Part shown: positions 5,734-11,964 of the stretch, piece after piece
Numbering within the stretch: position 1 is the stretch's first letter
Layout of the letters: the number at the start of each line of letters is the position of its first letter
Assembly: GCA_044869955.1 (NCBI GenBank)
Contig: JBIOYC010000226.1
Coordinates: 1 to 11,964 of the forward strand
DNA: 11,964 bases
Direction: 5' to 3'
Source: CALMKX01 sp044869955
GTDB lineage: Bacteria > Acidobacteriota > Thermoanaerobaculia > Multivoradales > SZUA-115
Notes under the pieces: model-generated
Database searches by the model: none
Told to the model about the DNA's origin: nothing
Seen by the model: the letters and a program-made list of their open reading frames with translations, nothing else
Program-made: the position numbers and the translations under genes

Positions 5734-8700
5734 AACTCGGGCGGGTGGAGCCTCGTCGGGTCCGGCCACGGCCGGGCAGCGGGCGCTATGTTTCCTCCAC
5801 CCCCTGGCGGGAGCCACCGGCGCCTACCACATCGCGGTGGCGACCCGGGTGAGCCCCCCGCCCGCGGCCGGAGTGTTGGCAGCAGCCCTCTCGGACCTCG
5901 CCGCGCGGCATCCCGCCCTCGCCACCGTCTTCGTGGTGGAGGAGGGGGAGCCCCGGCGCCGGGTGGTGCCCGGGCTGGTGCCCGAGCTGGTCGAGCTCGA
6001 CGCCGCCGGCTGGCAGCTCGCCGAGCTCGACCGGCGCGTCGCCGACGAGGCCTGGCGGCCCTTCGACCTGGCCGCCGGTCCGCTGCTGCGGGTGGTGGTC
6101 TTCCGCGGCTCGGCCCGCGGTGACCTGTTGCTGCTCTCCTTCCACCACCTGACGGTCGATTTCTGGTCCCTGGTGCTGGTTGCCCGGGACCTGGGGGTCC
6201 TGCTGGCGCGCGCCAGCGGCCAGGCCGTGGACCTCGAGCCGGCGCCGGCCCAGGGCATCGAGGACCTCCTGCGGGAGGAGGCCGAATCCCTCTCCGGGCC
6301 CCGCCTCGCGGAGCTGGAGCGCTTCTGGCTCGAGGAGCTCGAGGGCCCGGTGCCGGAGCTGGAGCTGCCGGTCGACCGGTCCCGGCCTGCCGGCCAGACC
6401 TTCCGGGGTGCCTGGGCCTCGCGCCGGCTGGGCCGTGAGGCAGCCGAGGCGGTGGCCGCCACCGCCCGCACCCTGGGCGTGACGCCCTTCGTGCTCCTGC
6501 TCGCCGCCTTCGACACCTGGCTCTTCCGCGCCTCCGGCGGGCGGGACCTCTGGGTGCTCACCCCGACCGCCGGCCGCAGCCGGCGGCGGCTGCCGGGAGT
6601 GGTCGGCTACTTCGTCAACCCGGTGGTGATTCGCACCCGGGTCGAGGCGGGGCAGCCCTTCTCGCAGCTGGCCCGGCGGCTCAAGGAGACCACCGCCGCG
6701 GCGATCCGCCACCAGGACTATCCCTTCAGCGTGGTGACCGCCCGCCGGGGAGAGCACCGCCACGACGGCCGCTCCTCCCTCGCCTCGGTGATGTTCCAGC
6801 TGCAACGCACGCCGCTGAGCGCCCCCGCGGCCATGGCCGGTATCGCTCTCGCCGAGCCCGGGGTGCAGCTCGAGCTCGGTCCCTACCACCTCGAAACGAT
6901 TCCCCTCGAGGCCCGCGGCAGCCAGCTCGACCTGACCCTGCGCTTCGCCGAGATCGCCGGCGAGCTGGTCGCCTCTTTCGAGTACAGCACCGACCTCTTC
7001 GACGCCGCGAGTCTCGAGCGCTTCCTGGACCAGGTCGCGACGCTCGTCACCTCGATCTGTGAGCGGCCCGAGACGCCCCTGGGCCGGCTGGCCTGGCTGA
7101 GCCCGGCTGCGAGGGCCGAGCTGCTGGCCCGAAGCGACGGTGGCTCGCCCGCGGCGCGGGAGGACGGGGTGCTGCCCAGCCTGATCGCCGAGCGGGCCGC
7201 CGAGCGACCCGAGGCCGTGGCCCTGACCTGGGGGCATGGCGGCGACCGGACCGGCGAGCACTGGAGCTACGGCGAGCTGTGGGCTCGGGCCCGGCTGCTC
7301 GCCTGCCATCTGCGGGCCCGGGGAATCGGGCCCGAGGATCGCGTGGGGGTATGCCTGCCGCGCACGCCCCGGCTGGTGGTCTCCCTGCTTGCCGTGCTCG
7401 AGGCGGGCGGCGCCTACGTCCCTCTCGATCCCGCCTATCCTGTCGAGCGCCTGGCCCTGATGCTCGAGGTGAGCGGCGCCCGGCTGGTTCTGGCCGGGAC
7501 CCGCACCGCCTTGCCCGCCGGCGTGAGCGTGCTCGATCCGACATCGGTGCTCGGCACCCTGCCCCCCGGGGACCTCGCGCCGGCGCCCCGGTTGGATCCC
7601 GAGAACCTCGCCTACGTGATCTTCACCTCGGGCTCGACCGGCCGGCCGAAGGGCGTGGCGATCCCCCACGCTGCGGCCGTGGAGTTGGTGCGCTGGGCGG
7701 CGGAGACCTTCGAACCGGAGGCGTGGGCCGGGGTCTTGGCCAGCACCTCGGTCTCCTTCGACCTGTCGGTGCTCGAAATCTTCAGCACCCTGGCGGCCGG
7801 CGGCACGATGGTCCTCCTGACCAATGCCCTGGAGCTGCCCCGCTTCGCTCACGACGGCCGCATCCGGCTGCTCAACACGGTGCCTTCGGTGGCCGCCGAG
7901 CTGGTGGCGGGCCCGCTGCCCCCCGGCCTCACCACCGTGGCCCTGGCCGGCGAAGCCCTGCCCCCCGGGCTGGTGGCCCGCTGGCTCGCACGGGGCTCGG
8001 TCTCCCGGGTATGGAACCTCTACGGCCCTTCCGAGGACACCACCTACTCGACCTGGGAGATCGCCGAGCCAGGCGGGGCGCGGGTACCGATCGGCCGCCC
8101 GATCAGCCGTACCCGGGCCCGGGTGCGCGACGGCGGCCTGGAGCTGGTGCCGGCCGGGGTGGTGGGGGAGCTTTTCCTCTCCGGCCGCGGCCTGGCGCGG
8201 GGCTACCTGGGGGACCCCCGGCGCACCGCCGAGCGCTTTCTGCCCGACCCCGATCCGGCCTCGCCCGGCGACCGCACGTACGCCACCGGCGACCGGGTGA
8301 CCTGCCGGGCCGACGGCCGGCTGGACTATCTCGGCCGGACCGACCAACAGGTCAAGATCCGCGGCTTCCGCATCGAGCCCGGCGAGGTCGAGGCCGCCCT
8401 GCTGGCGGAGCCTGACGTCCAGGAGGCGCTGGTCGCCGTGCGCGAGCTGGAGGGCCGGCCGGAGGGCTTGGTGGCCTTCGTGGCGATGGGCGCGGCGCCG
8501 GTTCGGGACGCCTCGGCCCTGGCGGCGCGCCTGGCCGAACGGCTGCCCCCCTATTTGATGCCGGGCTCCTGGGTGGTGCTCGAGCGCTTCCCCCGCACCC
8601 CCAGCGGCAAGGTCGATCGCGCCGCCCTGCTCGCCCCCACGGTCGCCGAAGCGCCGGCACCGAGCGCCGGCTGCCACGGGCCCGAGGGAGCGGTGGAGCA

Positions 8701-11700
8701 GTACCTCGCCGGCCTCTTCGCCGAGGTCCTGGGCCGCGAGAGCGTCGACCGGGAGGCCAGCTTCTTCGACCTCGGTGGCCATTCCCTGCTGGCCATGCGC
8801 CTGCTCTCCCGCATCCAGCGCGCTTGGGGCGTCGAGATCCCGATCGAGCGCCTGTTCGCCCTGCCGAGCGTGGCCGGGCTGGCGACGCTGGTCGAGGGCG
8901 GCGCCCCGGGAGGGACCCCGACCGGCCCGAAGGCCGCCTCCGACGAGCTGGAGGCGGGGCCCCGTCTCTCCCTCGCCCAGCAGCGGATGTGGTTCCTCGA
9001 CCGCCTCCAGCCGGGCAGCGACGCCTACAACGTGACCATCGGCCTCGCCTGCCGGGGACCCCTGGCGATCGGGCTGCTGGCGGCCAGCCTGCGGGAGATC
9101 GTCCGCCGCCACGAGGTGTTGCGGCTGACCATCGTCGAGCGGGAAGGGGAGCCCCTCGCCCGCCTGCTGCCCCTCGCGCCGCCGCGCTGGCCGCTGATCG
9201 ATCTCTCGGGGCTCGAGCCCGCCCGCCGGCTGCTCGAGTCCGCGCGGCTGCGCGAGCGCTCCGCTGGGCGGCCCTTCGACCTCGCCCGCGGGCCGCTGCT
9301 GCGCCAGGTCGCCCTGCGCCGCGACGTTCTCGACCACGACCTGCTGATCGACCTCCATCACGTGGTCGGCGACGGCTGGTCCCTGGGGCTCCTGGCCCAC
9401 GAGCTGGTGCGCTTCTTCGCGGCGCGTGCCACGGGGGTTCAGGACGGACTGCCCGCGCTGCCCCTGCGCTACGGTGAGTGGGTGGAGGGGCTGGAGGCGC
9501 GGCTGGCGGCCCCGGAGATGGCGCGGCGGGTGGCGAGGGTCGCTGAGACGCTGCGCAGCGCCGGGGCGGACGAGCCCCTGGAGCTGCCCCTCGACCATCC
9601 TCGCCGCGGCGCCCAGCGGGTGCGCAGCCCGATCCTGCCCTTCCGCCTGCCGGTCGCCGAGACCGCGGCGCTGGCCCGGCTGGGGCGGCGGCTGGGGGGC
9701 ACCCCCTTCCTGGTGGCCCTCACTCTCTATTTCGTGTTCCTGGCCCGGCTCGCCCGCCAGCACCGCCTGACCGTGGGCGTACCGGTCGCCGGCCGCCTCG
9801 ATCCCCGCGTCGAGGGGCTGATCGGCCTCTTCGTCAACACTGTGGTGGTGCCGGCGGACCTTGGCGGGCGGCCGAGCTTCGCCGATCTCTTCGCCCGGGT
9901 TCGCGAGGCGGCCCTGGCCGCCCAGGGCGACCAGGAGGTGCCCTTCGAAAAGCTGGTCGAGGCCGTGCGGCCCCGCCGCGAGCTGGACCACAGCCCCCTC
10001 TTCCAGGTCCTGCTCGCCTGGCAGAACGAGAGCTTCCCGGCGCTCACTCTCGGCCCGCTCGAGGTCGAGCGGCTGCCCTTGCCGCCGCGCCGGGCGAAGT
10101 TCGACCTCTCGGTCCTGATCGAGGAGGGGGCGGACGGCTGGGCGGGCGAGGTCGAGGCCGACCACGGCCTCTTCGACCCCACCACCGCAATGCGCTTCCG
10201 GACCTGGTTCGTGGGCCTGTTGGCGGGCACGGCGGAGCTGGAGGCGGCGGGCTGGGACGCCACCCTGCCGTGGCAGGCTCTGCCTTGGCTGAGCCGGGCC
10301 GAGCGACACCAGCTGGTGTGGGAGTGGAACGACACCGCCGCCCCGGCGACCGGCGACGACAGCCTGGCCGCGGCCTTCGCCCGCCAGGCTCGAGCGACTC
10401 CCGGGGCCGAGGCCCTGGTGGCCGGGGAGGTGCGGCTGAGCTACTGGGCCCTCGACCGCGCGAGCGACGAGAGGGCGGCCTTGCTGAGCGAGCTGGGAGT
10501 GGGCGCCGAGGTCCCTGTGGCCCTGCTGATGCCGCGCACGGCCGAGCTGGTAGTGAGCCTCTTGGCCGTGCTCAAGGCCGGCGGCTGCTACGTCCCCCTC
10601 GATCCGGCCTATCCCCCGGCGCGGATCGAGGCGATCCTGGCCGACACCGAGCCGGGGGTAGTGGTGACCACCCCGGAGCTGGCGGATCGCCTGCCTCAGG
10701 GCGACGCGGCGCGGCTGGTGGTGGAGCCGGGGGGCAGGGTCCAGCAGGTACCCCGCCGGCGGAGCCCGGTCCGCGCCGCCCTGCCGGGGCTGGGTGGCGA
10801 GAGTCTCGCCTATGTCCTCTTCACCTCGGGCTCGACGGGTCAGCCCAAGGGGGTGGCGATCCGCCACCAGGGAGCGCTCGGCCGCCTCGACTGGGCCCGC
10901 CGGGCCTACTCGGACGAGGAGATGGCCGGCGTGCTCGCCGGCACCTCGATCTGCTTCGACCTCTCGGTGTTCGAGATCTTCGCCACCCTGGCGCGGGGCG
11001 GCAAGGTGATCCTGGCCGAGAACGCCCTCGCCCTGCCCGGCTTGAGCGCCCGCGAGGAGGTCACCCTGGTCAACACGGTGCCCTCGGCCGCCCGTGAGCT
11101 GTTCCTGGATGGGAGGCTGCCCGCCGGGCTCGTCACCCTCAACCTGGCCGGCGAGCCGCTGCGCCGGGCCCTCGCCCGACAGGTCTTCGAGGCCCGCCCC
11201 GAGCTGCGCCTCGACAACCTCTACGGCCCCTCCGAGGACACCACCTACTCGACCGGCGTGACCCTGCTGGCGGGCGACGAGAGGGAGCCCTCGATCGGCC
11301 GGCCCCTGCCCGGCGGCCGGGCCCACCTGCTCGACGAGAGCCTGGCGCTCCTGCCGATCGGGGTGGTGGGGGAGGTCTGCCTGGGCGGTGTCGGGCTCGC
11401 CCGCGGCTACCATCGCCAGCCCCGGGCTACGGCCGCGGCCTTCGTGCCCGACCCCTTCGGCAGCGAGCCCGGCGGCCGGCTCTACCGCACGGGCGACCTC
11501 GGCCGCTTCCGCCCCGACGGCCGCATCGAGCTGGTCGGCCGGCGTGACCAGCAGATCAAGTTGCGCGGCTTCCGCATCGAGCTGACCGAGATCGAGGCCC
11601 GGCTCGCTCTGCATCAGGAAGTAGTAGACGTCGCCGTGGTGGTCGACCGCCAGGGGGAGGACGCCCGGCTGGTGGCCTTCTGCGAGAGCCGGCCGGGCGC

Positions 11701-11964
11701 CGCCTGGGACCCGGCGGACCTGGCCGGCCACCTCGCGCGCACCCTGCCGGCCTACATGGTGCCGGCCCTCTTCGTGCGCCTGGAGCCGATGCCGCGCACG
11801 GCGACCGGCAAGATCGACCGCAAGGCCCTGCCGGCCCCGCCCGCCGAGGCGGCGGCGTCGAGAACGGCCGAAGCGCCGGCGAGCGGCCTCGAGGCCCGGC
11901 TCGCCGCCCTCTGGGGTGCGGTCCTGGGATGGCCCGTGGTGGGGCTCGACGAGAGCTTCTTCGA
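5717..11964 (+). CDS. Non-ribosomal peptide synthetase, C-A-T-C-A-(T), 3' end beyond window
   Basis: The frame stays open from ATG 5717 to the window end (2,082 codons, no stop). A short basic leader (MPRRRETRAGG) precedes the domains. C1: GQRALCFLHPL at 20-30, active site HHLTVDF at 143-149, later GYFVNP. A1: LAYVIFTSGSTGRPKG from 631, FDLSVLE from 681, YATGD at 855-859, GRTDQQVKIRGFRIE from 873, catalytic Lys965. T1: LGGHS with the phosphopantetheine Ser1023. C2: LSLAQQRMWFL at 1084-1094, active site HHVVGDG at 1214-1220. A2: LAYVLFTSGSTGQPKG from 1697, FDLSVFE from 1747, YRTGD at 1923-1927, Lys2032. The second carrier domain is cut at LDESFF. Specificity codes read by eye are D682-L-L-N720-A-A-L-T-Y-K for A1 and D1748-L-F-N1786-N-A-L-T-Y-K for A2; the latter is the code I recall for alanine. 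There is no epimerase between T1 and C2, so an L residue is passed on. GGGAGG at 5708-5713 is a close ribosome binding site. Starting with C implies an acyl or trans-delivered first donor. Release domain and further modules lie outside the window. Confidence 0.97.
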   Translation, partial: MPRRRETRAGGASSGPATAGQRALCFLHPLAGATGAYHIAVATRVSPPPAAGVLAAALSDLAARHPALATVFVVEEGEPRRRVVPGLVPELVELDAAGWQLAELDRRVADEAWRPFDLAAGPLLRVVVFRGSARGDLLLLSFHHLTVDFWSLVLVARDLGVLLARASGQAVDLEPAPAQGIEDLLREEAESLSGPRLAELERFWLEELEGPVPELELPVDRSRPAGQTFRGAWASRRLGREAAEAVAATARTLGVTPFVLLLAAFDTWLFRASGGRDLWVLTPTAGRSRRRLPGVVGYFVNPVVIRTRVEAGQPFSQLARRLKETTAAAIRHQDYPFSVVTARRGEHRHDGRSSLASVMFQLQRTPLSAPAAMAGIALAEPGVQLELGPYHLETIPLEARGSQLDLTLRFAEIAGELVASFEYSTDLFDAASLERFLDQVATLVTSICERPETPLGRLAWLSPAARAELLARSDGGSPAAREDGVLPSLIAERAAERPEAVALTWGHGGDRTGEHWSYGELWARARLLACHLRARGIGPEDRVGVCLPRTPRLVVSLLAVLEAGGAYVPLDPAYPVERLALMLEVSGARLVLAGTRTALPAGVSVLDPTSVLGTLPPGDLAPAPRLDPENLAYVIFTSGSTGRPKGVAIPHAAAVELVRWAAETFEPEAWAGVLASTSVSFDLSVLEIFSTLAAGGTMVLLTNALELPRFAHDGRIRLLNTVPSVAAELVAGPLPPGLTTVALAGEALPPGLVARWLARGSVSRVWNLYGPSEDTTYSTWEIAEPGGARVPIGRPISRTRARVRDGGLELVPAGVVGELFLSGRGLARGYLGDPRRTAERFLPDPDPASPGDRTYATGDRVTCRADGRLDYLGRTDQQVKIRGFRIEPGEVEAALLAEPDVQEALVAVRELEGRPEGLVAFVAMGAAPVRDASALAARLAERLPPYLMPGSWVVLERFPRTPSGKVDRAALLAPTVAEAPAPSAGCHGPEGAVEQYLAGLFAEVLGRESVDREASFFDLGGHSLLAMRLLSRIQRAWGVEIPIERLFALPSVAGLATLVEGGAPGGTPTGPKAASDELEAGPRLSLAQQRMWFLDRLQPGSDAYNVTIGLACRGPLAIGLLAASLREIVRRHEVLRLTIVEREGEPLARLLPLAPPRWPLIDLSGLEPARRLLESARLRERSAGRPFDLARGPLLRQVALRRDVLDHDLLIDLHHVVGDGWSLGLLAHELVRFFAARATGVQDGLPALPLRYGEWVEGLEARLAAPEMARRVARVAETLRSAGADEPLELPLDHPRRGAQRVRSPILPFRLPVAETAALARLGRRLGGTPFLVALTLYFVFLARLARQHRLTVGVPVAGRLDPRVEGLIGLFVNTVVVPADLGGRPSFADLFARVREAALAAQGDQEVPFEKLVEAVRPRRELDHSPLFQVLLAWQNESFPALTLGPLEVERLPLPPRRAKFDLSVLIEEGADGWAGEVEADHGLFDPTTAMRFRTWFVGLLAGTAELEAAGWDATLPWQALPWLSRAERHQLVWEWNDTAAPATGDDSLAAAFARQARATPGAEALVAGEVRLSYWALDRASDERAALLSELGVGAEVPVALLMPRTAELVVSLLAVLKAGGCYVPLDPAYPPARIEAILADTEPGVVVTTPELADRLPQGDAARLVVEPGGRVQQVPRRRSPVRAALPGLGGESLAYVLFTSGSTGQPKGVAIRHQGALGRLDWARRAYSDEEMAGVLAGTSICFDLSVFEIFATLARGGKVILAENALALPGLSAREEVTLVNTVPSAARELFLDGRLPAGLVTLNLAGEPLRRALARQVFEARPELRLDNLYGPSEDTTYSTGVTLLAGDEREPSIGRPLPGGRAHLLDESLALLPIGVVGEVCLGGVGLARGYHRQPRATAAAFVPDPFGSEPGGRLYRTGDLGRFRPDGRIELVGRRDQQIKLRGFRIELTEIEARLALHQEVVDVAVVVDRQGEDARLVAFCESRPGAAWDPADLAGHLARTLPAYMVPALFVRLEPMPRTATGKIDRKALPAPPAEAAASRTAEAPASGLEARLAALWGAVLGWPVVGLDESFF
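8015..8053 (+). repeat. Near-identical 39-base block in A1 (copy 1)
   Basis: This block encodes NLYGPSEDTTYST, the A5 region with three specificity positions. It matches 11216-11254 in the second adenylation domain at 38 of 39 bases, the only difference being CCT versus CCC. It is a within-gene repeat from module duplication or gene conversion, not a mobile element. Confidence 0.8.
11216..11254 (+). repeat. Near-identical 39-base block in A2 (copy 2)
   Basis: Partner of the block at 8015-8053, encoding the same 13 residues with one synonymous change. A further exact 18-base match links 7621-7638 and 10819-10836 at the A3 motif. Confidence 0.8.

Noticed and set aside
5786..11731. A very long open frame on the minus strand (about 1,981 codons) opposite the NRPS gene.
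   Set aside because: It is Gly/Arg/Gln/Ala/Pro-rich with no domain motif and mirrors the NRPS codons. Avoidance of A/T in GC-rich coding sequence leaves the antisense frame open. Every NRPS core motif is in order on the + strand.

Overview
The window is GC-rich bacterial DNA with long, tightly packed genes on the + strand and strong G/C preference at third codon positions. It looks like a secondary-metabolite region from a high-GC Gram-negative-type bacterium such as Acidobacteriota or Myxococcota. That placement rests on composition and gene content only, and no phylogenetic marker is present.

Layout. Bases 1-55 hold the last codons of an upstream gene, perhaps an alpha/beta hydrolase, followed by a strong hairpin that looks like its terminator (80-103). 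A leader without a gene precedes an M20D-type amidohydrolase/peptidase (382-1620). A non-coding gap of about 460 bases follows, with a perfect 7-bp dyad at 1715-1734. Four + strand genes then run without any gap: a transposase-derived helix-turn-helix protein (2082-3110), a GNAT-type acetyltransferase (3107-4033), a SyrD/PvdE-type cyclic-peptide ABC exporter (4030-5733), and a large non-ribosomal peptide synthetase (5717 to beyond the window end). The junctions overlap by 4, 4 and 17 bases, so the four genes are almost certainly one operon with translational coupling.

How the genes work together. The NRPS has the order C-A-T-C-A-(T...), and the window ends at the start of the second carrier domain. 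By eye, the second A domain reads as the ten-residue code I recall for alanine (DLFNNALTYK). The first (DLLNAALTYK) differs at two positions. The product probably begins with one or two Ala-like residues. Because the first domain is a condensation domain, the first residue is probably acylated or joined to a product made elsewhere. The exporter is of the type dedicated to NRPS lipopeptides and siderophores. The acetyltransferase is a possible tailoring or precursor enzyme. The M20 enzyme is upstream, in the same direction but a separate unit, and may or may not belong to the pathway.

Most unusual element. The first gene of the operon is a full-length protein aligning, largely without gaps, to IS630-family transposases. 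It keeps the two N-terminal helix-turn-helix segments and the RNase-H-like framework. By eye, two of the three catalytic acidic residues are replaced. It is intact and its stop overlaps the start of the next gene, which suggests a domesticated transposase serving as a regulator or DNA-binding protein of this cluster.
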